A DNA stretch of 57,454 nt from Rhodocyclaceae bacterium (GTDB lineage Bacteria > Pseudomonadota > Gammaproteobacteria > Burkholderiales > Usitatibacteraceae), in assembly GCA_020247395.1 (NCBI GenBank), contig JADCJC010000040.1, positions 1-57,454 on the forward strand, given 5' to 3'. Shown in pieces: positions 1 to 8,854 of the stretch (within the stretch, counting starts at the first letter, position 1; every line of letters begins with the position of its first letter). A program made the translations under genes and the position numbers. The notes under the pieces were generated by a model. That model worked only from the letters and a program-made list of their open reading frames with translations. It ran no database searches and was not told where the DNA came from.

Positions 1-136
1 ATCCGGCAATTAAATATGGTGAAAAAGTCCCCTGCTCCCGCGCAGGCGGGAGCCCAATTTTGTTAGCGCGGCACATATAGAAAATTGGGCCCCCGCCTGC
101 GCGGGGGCAGGAATTCACCATATTTAATTGCCGGAT
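1..136. mobile_element. Palindromic MITE-like element
   Basis: The first 23 bases (starting ATCCGGCAATTA) recur as a perfect reverse complement at 114-136. Inside, 31-61 and 81-111 form a second inverted repeat of 31 bases with two mismatches, around a CCCGCGCAGGCGGG core. Only 19 bases (62-80) stay unpaired in the centre, so the whole element folds into a long hairpin. It has no coding capacity. This is the build of a non-autonomous miniature inverted-repeat element or a large REP-type repeat. The window starts exactly at the left end, so a target-site duplication cannot be checked and the left arm may extend further. Confidence 0.75.
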
Positions 137-267
137 CAATAGAAGTGCCCATCTGCCAAACTCGTTCATCCACGGGCTTTTCAGAGCCTTATTGGCTTGG
201 AAGCGCCGTGGATAAAAGAGTTCTGAATCGTGCATGTCGCTAAACGGAAACGAGCGGGAAAGGTTTG
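137..267. other. Intergenic, no gene seen
   Basis: Short stretch between the palindromic element and the 3' end of natB. No ORF, tRNA or clear terminator was recognised. Confidence 0.5.
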
Positions 268-1470
268 TCAGGCCCGCCCGAAAATGATTTTCTCCTGCCT
301 CAACAGCCGCGCGATGAGAACCATCGCGACAACGAAGATGGCGGCATTGACCGCCGCAGGCAACAGGTAGTGGATGAGATCAGTGGGTTCCCCTCTGAGT
401 AAGCGCGTGATGACCATTAATTGTGCCATCACCGGCACAAACAGTTGCCAGGTTGCGTCCTTCAGCTGGGCGAACATCGCCACCGCCGGCAAGATGGCGA
501 CCAGCTGAATCGCGTAGGTCGCGTAAGTCTGTCCCTCTTTGAAATTGCGTCCGTAGGTAGCCAACAGCATTTGAATCGCCGCCATCGCCGGCGCAAAGGT
601 GAGCAGCATCAGGAAAAACATGCCGTACTGGGCAGCAGACAGCGAAAGCACTGAGCCAATCGCCGGCAGGTTGCCATACTTGAGGGTTAGCGCAAAACCG
701 ATGAGGGTTAACACGGCAATTCCCAAGCTGTAGACGGACACCGCCACCCCCTTGCCCAACACCAGCGCGTCGCGTCCAACGGGGGTCATCAACAACGGTT
801 CTAGCGATCCCCGTTCACGCTCACCGGCGGCCAGGTCAACCGCCATCGCCGTGCAACCAGTCACGCAGCCGATCAGCGTAATCCACGGGATGATGAATAG
901 CAATCCGGCGGCACGTTGCGCGGCGGTACCCAAGTTGGTATCTTGTACTTCCACCGGCCTGAGCAGCGTCGGCGCAACGCCCCTTGCGATCAGCCGTTGT
1001 GCCGAAACTTCAGCGTTGAAGGCGCGCATCACCCGCCGCAACACGCCGACCGAGGCACCACTGGAACTTTGCCGCGTATCGTCATAAACCAGTTCAACCT
1101 TCGCGTCACCGGTCAAAAAATTGTCGCTGAAATCGGCTGGAATCACCATTACCGCGTCGTGATTGCCTTGTTTGATCAGTTCACGGAAGTCCGCCTTGGG
1201 CTCCAGTAGCTTCATATCCTGGCGCTGCAAAAAATTCACCAGTTCAGGCGCGTGTTGTTTGCCCGACACATAGATTTCTTTCTTCTCTGCCTTCGCTTCG
1301 ATAGAGCCAATGAAGTAGCCTAGCCCCATCAGGATGATCGGTCCCATTGCAATCGACAACAAAAAGATCATGGTTGCGGTGCGTTTATCGCGCAGATGAT
1401 CGGTCAGCTCTTTCTTGGAGACGGTGAGGATGGTTCTGATTGTTGAAACTGGCTTGTTGGTCATGATCAA
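268..1470 (-). CDS. natB: ABC-2 type transporter permease, NatB-like
   Basis: Predicted inner-membrane subunit of an ABC exporter working with the ATPase encoded just upstream. The protein of about 400 residues has one N-terminal membrane segment (about 35-55), a large polar extracytoplasmic region (about 60-185) and a C-terminal bundle of about five membrane segments (190-395), which is the NatB/ABC-2 layout. The segment GERERGSLEPLLMTPV after the second membrane helix is typical of ABC-2 permeases. A TTG at 1470 overlaps the natA stop (TTGA), but an ATG at 1464 two bases after that stop is equally possible (398 aa). The NatAB family is known for Na+ export; the substrate here is unknown, and drug or peptide export is possible. 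Confidence 0.82.
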   Translation of the reverse strand: MIMTNKPVSTIRTILTVSKKELTDHLRDKRTATMIFLLSIAMGPIILMGLGYFIGSIEAKAEKKEIYVSGKQHAPELVNFLQRQDMKLLEPKADFRELIKQGNHDAVMVIPADFSDNFLTGDAKVELVYDDTRQSSSGASVGVLRRVMRAFNAEVSAQRLIARGVAPTLLRPVEVQDTNLGTAAQRAAGLLFIIPWITLIGCVTGCTAMAVDLAAGERERGSLEPLLMTPVGRDALVLGKGVAVSVYSLGIAVLTLIGFALTLKYGNLPAIGSVLSLSAAQYGMFFLMLLTFAPAMAAIQMLLATYGRNFKEGQTYATYAIQLVAILPAVAMFAQLKDATWQLFVPVMAQLMVITRLLRGEPTDLIHYLLPAAVNAAIFVVAMVLIARLLRQEKIIFGRA

Positions 1471-2231
1471 GCTGCCTTTTCAGCGTTGCTGGAAACTGCG
1501 GACAGTGATTCTTCGTCTATCCCGGCAAGGGCAACAAAGGCGTCCTCTAGGTTGCTCCGACCACTATGCGCGAGCAGCGCTTCGGTGCTCCCCTGCGCAC
1601 AAACTTTGCCCTTGGCGATGATGATAATTTCGTCACAAAGTGCGGCGACCTCTTGCATGATGTGTGATGAAAACATCACGGTGCGCCCCTCCGCCTTCAA
1701 TCGCTTGATTAGTTCCCGCAATGAACGCGTGGTCATGACATCAAGACCATTGGTGGGCTCATCGAGAATGACAGTTGACGGTTCGTGCACAAGCGCCCGC
1801 GTAATTGCGACCTTCATACGCTCCCCTTGTGAAAAACCATCGGTGCGACGGTCAATGATGCCGGCCATGTCGAGCCAATTTGTGAATCGCGCGATCGTCG
1901 CCTCACTTCTCGCGCTGTCAATGCCATGAAGTTCGGCGTAGTAACGGATGTTTTCGCGGGCGGTGAGGCGTGCATAGAGGCCACGCGCATCGGTGAGGAT
2001 GCCGCAAACTCGGCGGGTGTTTTCGGGGTCTTGAGAAACGTCATGCCCGTCCACAGCGGCACTTCCGCCACCAATCTCGACGAGCGAGCCAATCATACGA
2101 ATGGTCGTCGTTTTGCCGGCACCGTTGGGGCCGAGCAGCCCGGTGATTTGTCCATTTGGTGCCGTGAAGCTAACGCCATCCACTGCGACGACGTTGCCAA
2201 AATGTTTAGAAAGATTGCGTACTTCAATCAT
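1467..2231 (-). CDS. natA: ABC transporter ATP-binding protein, NatA-like
   Basis: Cytoplasmic ATPase that would drive the NatB-like permease. From the chosen ATG at 2231 (254 aa) it has Walker A GPNGAGKT (34-41), a signature FSQGE (133-137, in place of the usual LSGGQ) and Walker B VILDEPTNGLD (about 154-164), followed by a switch histidine in SSHIM. The reading frame extends 31 codons upstream, but the ATG at 2231 overlaps the hydrolase stop as ATGA and begins directly with the domain (MIEVRNLSKHFG), so it is preferred. It is the middle gene of a three-gene coupled operon. Confidence 0.87.
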   Translation of the reverse strand: MIEVRNLSKHFGNVVAVDGVSFTAPNGQITGLLGPNGAGKTTTIRMIGSLVEIGGGSAAVDGHDVSQDPENTRRVCGILTDARGLYARLTARENIRYYAELHGIDSARSEATIARFTNWLDMAGIIDRRTDGFSQGERMKVAITRALVHEPSTVILDEPTNGLDVMTTRSLRELIKRLKAEGRTVMFSSHIMQEVAALCDEIIIIAKGKVCAQGSTEALLAHSGRSNLEDAFVALAGIDEESLSAVSSNAEKAA

Positions 2232-3757
2232 GGCTTCGCTCCTGACTTGTCGGTGATCGGCGCAGGTTTTGGTTTTTCCACCATCGCTTGAAAGTAGCTT
2301 GGCCGTGGCAGGCGTTTTAGGCATTCGCCGTCGATTCCCTCGACGCTCGCCTTTTCAATGAACTGCTTGATCATCTTTGGCGCACAGCCATGTTGTGAAA
2401 CACCGTGCCCGATATTCGGCGCGATTAGATGCACGCTATTTGAGAACGTCTTTTTCACCTCATCGCCAAAGATTGGCGGGGTCACCGGGTCAATGCCGCC
2501 AGAGAGAATTAGGACAGGCTTGTCGGACTTTACTGGTGTGTGGAAATCGCCGGCGACCTTAGCCTTTGGCCAGTTTTCGCAAGCGGTGGAAAACTCGCGG
2601 ATGAACATCGTTTGAAACGGCTGCACCTTTGCCGCTTCATCACGCGCCGCAGCGTCAATTCGTGCGACATCCTCACTGCACGAAACCGAAAGACGCATGC
2701 CAAAGGCGATCTTCTCTTCGGCGAAATCCATGAAGCCTCCGGACGCTGCAAACAGCGGCGAATAGTTCCCATCCGAGGCCTGCTTGATCACTTCAGGTAA
2801 CACCGCCACTAATTGAGGCATGTAGAGCAGCGTGAAGACTTGCGTGGCGAGCGCCTGCCGCGAAATAGTCAGCTCACGTATAGAACTGGTAAGTGGGTCG
2901 CGGATGGTCGTCTTTATTGGTTGTTTCTCTACACGCCCAAGCAACGCCGCAAACCCGCCGCGAAAGTCGGGATACGCTTGTTGACACTTGGGGTTGGTCT
3001 CGCACGATTTGAACGCTGCCTCTAGCGCCGCCCCGGCGTCGCGTGCAAAGGTAGCCGGCAATGCCATTGAAGGCGACGCGACTCCGTCAAGCACAACCGT
3101 GCGAACGCGCTCTGGATAACGACGTAGATACTCTTGCGCCGTCCGCGTCCCATATGAGCCACCCCAAAGGTTGATCTTGTCGTAGCCGAGCCCCGCACGA
3201 ACCTCGTCGTAGTCGGCCATCGCGGCCGTGCTTCCGTACTGGGTGAGATCGGCGCGCGTGGATAACTTGTCACGACACTCTGCCACCACCTTGAGTGTCA
3301 GATCGCGCCGTGTCTCAGGCGAAGCCATTGCGGCGCTATCGTCACTTGGAAGCTTGCAATTGAGCAGATTCGACTTACCCGTGCCGCGTTGATCGATGAA
3401 CACGACATCGCGCTTGGTTGTAAGTCCAGATAACTGAGGTGTGACGGAGGCAATCACATCGGTTGCCGCTTGCCCCGGGCCACCAGCAAAAATGAAAATC
3501 GGATCGGGCTCCTTGATGCGGGCCGAGGCGGGGTAAACAACCAAATTCAGACTGATCTTGCGGCCCGACTTGGCCTCTCGATTCTCAAAGACCTCATGAG
3601 TTGCACACTTGAGGGCACTTTCGACACCCGGAACCCGGCATTCCTTAAGTGCGATCGTGGCGGCGGTCTCGGGTAAGCGATCCCCCGAGCAACCGAACAA
3701 TAATCCTGCGCCTAGTGGCGCCAAGGCGTAGCGAAATTTACGAAATGTTGAGGCCAT
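2228..3757 (-). CDS. Lipoprotein alpha/beta hydrolase, TAP-like (peptidase S33 type)
   Basis: Likely periplasmic or membrane-anchored serine hydrolase/aminopeptidase of 509 aa. The start at 3757 gives a lipoprotein signal ending in LLFGC (Cys23); the longer frame from a TTG at 3799 would put 14 residues ahead of the signal. The nucleophile elbow is GGSYGT, the acid is in GGIDPVTPP and the catalytic His is in IGHGVSQHGC, where the C-terminal TAP-like domain is expected. The oxyanion region reads FAGGPGQAA and the sequence VFIDQRGTGKS is typical of S33 prolyl/tripeptidyl aminopeptidases. It is first in an operon with natA and natB (4-base overlap), so the hydrolase and exporter may act on related peptides; that link is inference. 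Confidence 0.83.
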   Translation of the reverse strand: MASTFRKFRYALAPLGAGLLFGCSGDRLPETAATIALKECRVPGVESALKCATHEVFENREAKSGRKISLNLVVYPASARIKEPDPIFIFAGGPGQAATDVIASVTPQLSGLTTKRDVVFIDQRGTGKSNLLNCKLPSDDSAAMASPETRRDLTLKVVAECRDKLSTRADLTQYGSTAAMADYDEVRAGLGYDKINLWGGSYGTRTAQEYLRRYPERVRTVVLDGVASPSMALPATFARDAGAALEAAFKSCETNPKCQQAYPDFRGGFAALLGRVEKQPIKTTIRDPLTSSIRELTISRQALATQVFTLLYMPQLVAVLPEVIKQASDGNYSPLFAASGGFMDFAEEKIAFGMRLSVSCSEDVARIDAAARDEAAKVQPFQTMFIREFSTACENWPKAKVAGDFHTPVKSDKPVLILSGGIDPVTPPIFGDEVKKTFSNSVHLIAPNIGHGVSQHGCAPKMIKQFIEKASVEGIDGECLKRLPRPSYFQAMVEKPKPAPITDKSGAKP

Positions 3758-4196
3758 AGATAGATATAAGATGAAGTTCGAGGTGCGGCTGGCAGACAAC
3801 CTTTAATCTCACTCACCAACCGCTACCTGAACATTATCTTATCTACGCCGGGTCCGCTTGCAGGTTTGGACGAAACCCGCCTACGCGGGGACGAAACCCC
3901 ACCGTCGCGGCGCGAAGCCCAATCTACCAAACCAACTAGTCTGACACGCCATGTCCTGTCGGCTGAACGAACGGGAGCCAACTGGATGCCGTCCACGGCT
4001 TGACTTTCCGGGCATTAAGGCAGCGGGGGCTGTGCGTGCCTTGAAACCAGCGTGAAAGCGGACTTCACGCCACGCAGTCCATGATGCTAAGAGTGCGGCC
4101 AGCAACAAGCAGTTTGACCTCGCGCTAGAAGCCGCCTCACTCGATCATTCACCCGGATACTCCTACCGCATTCATGCTGCGGGCGACTTTGCGTGG
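3758..4196. other. Intergenic region without a supported gene
   Basis: About 440 bases between the hydrolase start and the clpB 3' end. It holds an 11-base direct repeat GGACGAAACCC (3868-3878 and 3889-3899) flanking a small palindrome, CCCGC-CTAC-GCGGG. Short protein-like stretches without intact frames occur at 3951-4055 and 4056-4196 (+). They could be remnants of a lost gene, but nothing was recognised. No clear clpB terminator was found. Confidence 0.5.
3868..3899. repeat. Short direct repeat around a GC palindrome
   Basis: GGACGAAACCC occurs twice with a 21-base offset, with CCCGCCTACGCGGG between and partly overlapping the first copy. Palindromes of this kind (CCCGC-N4-GCGGG) are common dispersed intergenic repeats in GC-rich proteobacteria and resemble the core of the element at 1-136. 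Confidence 0.5.
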
Positions 4197-6770
4197 TTAG
4201 CTGAACACGATCCCACCATTTTTTATCGCGACGTGTACAACCGAGTTTGGCGGGTATTTGCCTTCCAAGATCGCCTTGGCAAGCGGGTTCTCGATTTGTT
4301 GTTGGATGGCGCGCTTCAGCGGTCGTGCGCCATAAACCGGGTCAAATCCCGCCTTGGCAATCTCCGTCATCGCCTCCGTACTCACGTCGAGTTGCAGTTC
4401 CATTGCCGCCAAGCGCGCCACCAGACCCGCCAACTGAATCTTGGCGATGGAGGCAATGTTTGCCTCGTCGAGCGCGTGGAACACCACCACTTCGTCGATC
4501 CGGTTAACGAACTCGGGCTTGAAGTAGTTTTTGACTTCTGCCATCACCGCAAGCTTTACCACACCATAGTCTGACCCAGACATAGCTTGAATCTGCTGCG
4601 ATCCCAAGTTGGACGTCATGACAATGACGGTGTTCTTGAAATCCACTGTGCGCCCCTGTCCATCCGTCATACGACCGTCGTCGAGTACTTGCAGCAACAC
4701 GTTGAACACATCCGGGTGCGCCTTCTCAACTTCATCAAGCAAGATGACCGAATACGGTTTACGGCGCACCGCTTCCGTCAAATAACCGCCCTCATCGTAT
4801 CCCACGTAGCCGGGTGGCGCACCGATCATTCGCGCAACCGAGTGTTTTTCCATAAACTCCGACATGTCGATACGAATCATGTGGTCTTCGGAGTCGAAAA
4901 GAAAATTCGCCAGTGCCTTGCACAGTTCTGTTTTACCAACGCCCGTTGGCCCGAGAAAGAGGAACGAGCCGTAGGGGCGGTTTGGGTCGCCAAGCCCTGC
5001 CCTTGAGCGACGGATAGCATCCGACACCAGCCGAACTGCCTCGTCTTGGCCGATCACACGTTCGTGTAATTTTGCCTCCATGTGAACGAGCTTTTCCCGC
5101 TCTCCCTGCATCATTTTGGAAACGGGAATTCCAGTGGCACGAGATACCACCTCGGCAATCTCCTCGGCACCGACATGGGTGCGCAGAAGTTGCGTTTTGG
5201 CCGGTTCCGCGTCGTCTTTCTCGGCATGCTTCAGTTGCGCTTCAAGTTGCGGCAGCTTGCTGTATTGGAGTTCCGCGAGTTTGTCGAATTGTCCCTTGCG
5301 CTGCAGGTCAGCCATTTGCGCGCGAATGCGCTCGATCTCTTCTTTAATATGTTGTGTACCCTGCAACTGCGATTTTTCGGCTTTCCAAATCTCTTCAAGA
5401 TCAGAGTATTCGCGCTCCGCGCGATCAATTTCCTCTTCGATCAACGCAAGACGTTTTTGTGAAGCCTCATCTTTTTCCTTGCGCACGGCCTCACGTTCAA
5501 TCTTCAGCTGGATGAGACGCCGGTCCAACTTATCCATGACCTCAGGTTTGGAATCGATTTCCATTTTGATGCGCGCCGCCGCCTCATCAATGAGGTCAAT
5601 AGCTTTGTCCGGCAGGAAACGATCCGTGATGTAGCGGTTGGATAACTCAGCAGCCGCAACAATGGCTGGGTCGGTAATTTCTACACCATGATGCAGTTCG
5701 TATTTTTCCTGCAGCCCGCGCAGGATGGCGATGGTCGATTCCACCGACGGTTCGTGAACCAGCACCTTTTGAAACCGGCGCTCAAGCGCCGCATCTTTTT
5801 CCACATATTTGCGGTATTCGTCGAGCGTAGTTGCGCCGATGCAATGCAACTCGCCGCGGGCCAGCGCTGGCTTCAACATGTTGCCGGCGTCCATGGCTCC
5901 TTCAGCCTTGCCCGCTCCCACCATGGTGTGCAACTCATCGATAAAGACAATGGTCTGCCCTTGGTCCTGCGCAAGCTCCTTCAAAACGGTTTTGAGGCGC
6001 TCCTCAAATTCTCCCCGATACTTGGCACCCGCAAGCAAGGCGGCCATGTCAAGCGAGAGCACGCGTTTGCCTTTCAGGCTCTCCGGCACTTCACCGTTGA
6101 TGATGCGTTGTGCCAAACCTTCAACGATGGCAGTTTTGCCGACGCCAGGCTCGCCGATTAACACCGGATTGTTCTTGGTGCGGCGTTGTAGCACTTGAAT
6201 CGCGCGCCGAATCTCGTCATCACGCCCGATAACGGGATCCAGCTTACCAGTACGAGCACGCTCGGTGAGATCAATAGTGTATTTCTTTAACGCCTCGCGC
6301 TGCCCTTCTGCATCTTGAGAATCGACCGATGCAGCACCGCGCACCGCCATGATCGCGGCTTCCAGCGAATTTGGTGTGGCACCATGCTCTTTGAGCAGAC
6401 GGCCACACTCGCCCTTGTCGTTGGCCGCAGCAAGTAAAAACCACTCGGAGGCGATGAACTGATCGCCACGCTTGCTCGCTTCCTTATCAGTCAGGTTGAG
6501 CAAATTGGACAGATCGCGCGACACCGAGATTTCTCCTCCCGTGCCTTCCACTTTGGGCAACCGCTTGATCGATTGCTCTAGAGCTGTTCGCAACTTTGGT
6601 ACGGCAGCCCCCGCACGCGACAGCAGGGACGCGTTTCCACCGTCCGCGTCGTCGATCAGCGCGACCAGCAAGTGCTGCGGCTCGATATAGCTGTTGTCGT
6701 TGGCGAGCGCGTTCGACTGCGCCTCAGCGAGCGCCCGCTGGAATCGCGTGGTTAGTTTGTCAGTACGCAT
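4197..6770 (-). CDS. clpB: ATP-dependent chaperone ClpB
   Basis: Hexameric AAA+ disaggregase that works with DnaK to rescue aggregated proteins in the cytoplasm. At 857 aa it is the usual family length. The order is an N-terminal Clp repeat domain (1-150), AAA-1 with Walker A GEPGVGKT (about 205), a long coiled-coil middle domain rich in E/K/R/L (about 405-525), AAA-2 with [10 protein letters not shown] (about 605) and the C-terminal D2-small domain ([18 protein letters not shown]). The coiled-coil middle domain separates it from ClpA and ClpC. It is monocistronic, and its upstream region carries a heat-shock (sigma32) type promoter at 6865-6893. Confidence 0.97.
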   Translation of the reverse strand: MRTDKLTTRFQRALAEAQSNALANDNSYIEPQHLLVALIDDADGGNASLLSRAGAAVPKLRTALEQSIKRLPKVEGTGGEISVSRDLSNLLNLTDKEASKRGDQFIASEWFLLAAANDKGECGRLLKEHGATPNSLEAAIMAVRGAASVDSQDAEGQREALKKYTIDLTERARTGKLDPVIGRDDEIRRAIQVLQRRTKNNPVLIGEPGVGKTAIVEGLAQRIINGEVPESLKGKRVLSLDMAALLAGAKYRGEFEERLKTVLKELAQDQGQTIVFIDELHTMVGAGKAEGAMDAGNMLKPALARGELHCIGATTLDEYRKYVEKDAALERRFQKVLVHEPSVESTIAILRGLQEKYELHHGVEITDPAIVAAAELSNRYITDRFLPDKAIDLIDEAAARIKMEIDSKPEVMDKLDRRLIQLKIEREAVRKEKDEASQKRLALIEEEIDRAEREYSDLEEIWKAEKSQLQGTQHIKEEIERIRAQMADLQRKGQFDKLAELQYSKLPQLEAQLKHAEKDDAEPAKTQLLRTHVGAEEIAEVVSRATGIPVSKMMQGEREKLVHMEAKLHERVIGQDEAVRLVSDAIRRSRAGLGDPNRPYGSFLFLGPTGVGKTELCKALANFLFDSEDHMIRIDMSEFMEKHSVARMIGAPPGYVGYDEGGYLTEAVRRKPYSVILLDEVEKAHPDVFNVLLQVLDDGRMTDGQGRTVDFKNTVIVMTSNLGSQQIQAMSGSDYGVVKLAVMAEVKNYFKPEFVNRIDEVVVFHALDEANIASIAKIQLAGLVARLAAMELQLDVSTEAMTEIAKAGFDPVYGARPLKRAIQQQIENPLAKAILEGKYPPNSVVHVAIKNGGIVFS

Positions 6771-6864
6771 AGCGTGATATCCTTGGTTATCAGTCTACGA
6801 TGTGTCAATTTAGTCTGTCGTTTTGCCGCGCAGCAGCTTAAGCGTATGCGCTGTGATGACTAGG

Positions 6865-6893
6865 TATATGCGTGTAGCGTCTGACATTTCAAG
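6865..6893 (-). promoter_or_regulatory. Putative sigma32 heat-shock promoter of clpB
   Basis: On the minus strand CTTGAAA (6893-6887) is followed after 14 bases by CGCATATA (6872-6865). This fits the RpoH pattern CTTGAAA-N13-17-CCCATnTA. The clpB start codon is about 95 bases downstream. The -35 box lies over AAGG, the likely ribosome site of the divergent nadC. Confidence 0.72.
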
Positions 6894-6900
6894 GTGAAAC

Positions 6901-7800
6901 ATGTCAAAACCGTCTGAAATCACGGCCTCGGAGACCAATGCTCATCTTCGCCACGACATCGAAACGACCGTAACCAAGGATGTCACCCTTGCGCTCAGCG
7001 AAGATGTCGGGACCGGCGACCTGACAGCGCAACTGATCGCTGCGGATAAGCAGGCAGTGGCTAGCGTCATGACACGCGTCGACGGTGTGCTGGCCGGCCA
7101 AGATTGGTTCAACCGCACCTTCACCGAGCTGGATCCCGACTGTGAGGTATTCTGGCATGTCAAAGACGGTGATGCCATTAGCGCCGGACAGCCGATATGC
7201 GAGGTATCGGGAAACGCACGCGCCATGCTCAGCGCAGAAAGAACGGCGCTCAATTTTTTGCAGACCATGTCCGCAGTGGCGACCAAGACAGCCTCCTATG
7301 TTGCTGCTGTCGCGGGAACCAAGGCGAAAATTCTCGACACTCGAAAGACGGTACCGGGGCTTCGCCTAGCGCTAAAGTACGCAGTTGCGGTCGGCGGCGG
7401 GTTGAACCATCGCCTAGGCTTGTTCGACGGCATTCTGATCAAGGAAAATCACATTGCGGCGGCGGGCGGCATCAGTGCAGCATTGCGATCCGCAGTTGAT
7501 CTTGTCAAGCATGCGGCCGCAGCGGATACCATAATTGAAATTGAAGTCGAAACGCTGGGGCAAATGGAGGAGGCGCTTAGCGCCGGTGCGCGGTTGATTC
7601 TGCTAGATAATTTCACTATTGACTCTATGAAAGATGCAGTACGTATTAATGCGCGTCGCGCGGAACTAGAAGCCTCCGGCGGTGTCACTCTTCAGTCGGT
7701 TCGGCGAATTGCAGAAACTGGCGTGGATCGTATTTCGATTGGTACCTTGACCAAAGATATTCAGGCGTTGGATCTGTCCATGCGCTTCAAACTTCACTAA
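6901..7800 (+). CDS. nadC: Nicotinate-nucleotide pyrophosphorylase (quinolinate phosphoribosyltransferase)
   Basis: Converts quinolinate and PRPP to nicotinate mononucleotide in de novo NAD synthesis. The 299-aa protein has the QPRTase fold: an N-terminal domain (25-135) with ALSEDVGTGDLT, then the catalytic barrel with TRKTVPGLR (147-155), KYAVAVGGGLNHRLGLFDGILIKENH and the C-terminal SIGTLTK phosphate-binding segment. The ATG at 6901 is preceded by AAGG. It is followed after 8 bases by mlaA, probably on the same transcript. nadA and nadB are not in the window. Confidence 0.96.
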   Translation: MSKPSEITASETNAHLRHDIETTVTKDVTLALSEDVGTGDLTAQLIAADKQAVASVMTRVDGVLAGQDWFNRTFTELDPDCEVFWHVKDGDAISAGQPICEVSGNARAMLSAERTALNFLQTMSAVATKTASYVAAVAGTKAKILDTRKTVPGLRLALKYAVAVGGGLNHRLGLFDGILIKENHIAAAGGISAALRSAVDLVKHAAAADTIIEIEVETLGQMEEALSAGARLILLDNFTIDSMKDAVRINARRAELEASGGVTLQSVRRIAETGVDRISIGTLTKDIQALDLSMRFKLH

Positions 7801-7808
7801 GACGACTC

Positions 7809-8570
7809 ATGACTCGATTGACCAAACTACTACTTGCAGTCGCAACAATGATTACAATCACGGGGTGCGCCTCAACCTCCCCCCCGAAAGCAGATCCGTG
7901 GGAGGGCTTTAACCGCGGTTCGTTTGCCGTCAACGAAGCCATCGACAAAGCGGTGTTGACGCCGTTGGCCAGGGGGTATCAGGCGGTAACGCCGACCTTT
8001 GTTCGTACAGGTGTGTCGAATGCGTTTGGCAACTTCGGCGACGTAGGTACCGGGCTGAACAACATGCTTCAAGGCAAACCCGACCGCGCGCTGTCCGATT
8101 TTGGTCGCGTGCTGGTCAATTCCACACTTGGCATTCTTGGGCTGTTCGACGTTGCCTCGCCGATGGGGTTGGAGAAAAACAACGAGGATTTTGGGCAAAC
8201 GCTAGGTAGGTGGGGCGTTGGATCGGGCCCGTATCTGGTACTTCCGCTACTCGGCCCTTCCACGCTACGAGACGCGATTGGTCGGGTGCCTGACCGTTAC
8301 ACTTCCTATAGCCAACAGGTGGGGCACGTACCGACCAGCAACAGCTTGCTCGGTCTAGATATCATTCGTACGCGGGCCGAGTTATTGGCAACCGGCAAAA
8401 CCCTTGAAGAGGCGTCATTGGATAAATATCAATTCTTGCGGGACGCCTTTCTCCAGCGCCGGTTAAGCCAAGTGTATGACGGCAAGGTGCCCCAGGCGCT
8501 ACGCGAGAAGCTCGAAGAGGATATAGAGCCTCCCGCAGCTGCACCCGCCAGGCCTCTCCCGCCAAAATGA
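7809..8570 (+). CDS. mlaA: Phospholipid-binding outer-membrane lipoprotein MlaA (VacJ)
   Basis: Removes surface-exposed phospholipid from the outer leaflet of the outer membrane and passes it to the Mla shuttle toward the inner membrane. The 253-aa protein has a lipoprotein signal with ITGC (Cys20), then the family landmarks DPWEGFNRGSFAVNEAIDK, the central NFGDVGTGLNNMLQGKP and GRVLVNSTLGILGLFD, and QTLGRWGVGSGPYLVLPLLGPS. A proline/alanine-rich tail follows. The other mla genes (mlaFEDCB) are not in this window. It overlaps the next small gene by 4 bases. Confidence 0.95.
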   Translation: MTRLTKLLLAVATMITITGCASTSPPKADPWEGFNRGSFAVNEAIDKAVLTPLARGYQAVTPTFVRTGVSNAFGNFGDVGTGLNNMLQGKPDRALSDFGRVLVNSTLGILGLFDVASPMGLEKNNEDFGQTLGRWGVGSGPYLVLPLLGPSTLRDAIGRVPDRYTSYSQQVGHVPTSNSLLGLDIIRTRAELLATGKTLEEASLDKYQFLRDAFLQRRLSQVYDGKVPQALREKLEEDIEPPAAAPARPLPPK

Positions 8571-8815
8571 GCAGTTTAGAAGTCAGCCTGTTGGTGGTGT
8601 TCTTGGCGTTCTGCGTCATTATGGGTGCAGTGCTGACGTTCTGTATCCGTGAACGCAGGCTGGTCGATGGGCTGTCTGACGTCGCCCCTACGAGCGCAGA
8701 GGCCATTGAAAACAAAGACATTCGCTTGGTAAAGGTACTTTTCGGCGCAATTATCGCGGGTGCCTTACTCGCCTTAATTACCGGTTATCTCGTATTCATG
8801 AGAGACTGGAATTAG
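8567..8815 (+). CDS. Small membrane protein of unknown function
   Basis: 82-residue protein with two hydrophobic helices (about 7-28 and 58-77) joined by a polar stretch of about 30 residues that contains ERRLVDGLSDVAPTSAEAIENKD. The ATG overlaps the mlaA stop (ATGA), which indicates translational coupling and supports that it is real. I do not recognise a family. A role in the envelope together with MlaA is only suggested by position. Confidence 0.65.
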   Translation: MSSLEVSLLVVFLAFCVIMGAVLTFCIRERRLVDGLSDVAPTSAEAIENKDIRLVKVLFGAIIAGALLALITGYLVFMRDWN

Positions 8816-8854
8816 TTAACGCTCAGCAACTTAAGGGCTTAAGTTACCGCTAGC

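Noticed and set aside
3881-4108. 75-aa minus-strand ORF in the gap before clpB
   Set aside because: No ribosome site, no domain features and Arg-rich composition; looks like chance frame opening in GC-rich DNA.
8841-8851. AAGTTACCGCT, also at 33592-33602 and 34764-34774
   Set aside because: Three exact copies are more than chance predicts, but one lies in rfaE coding sequence (its last codons) and the flanks do not match, so it is not treated as an element.
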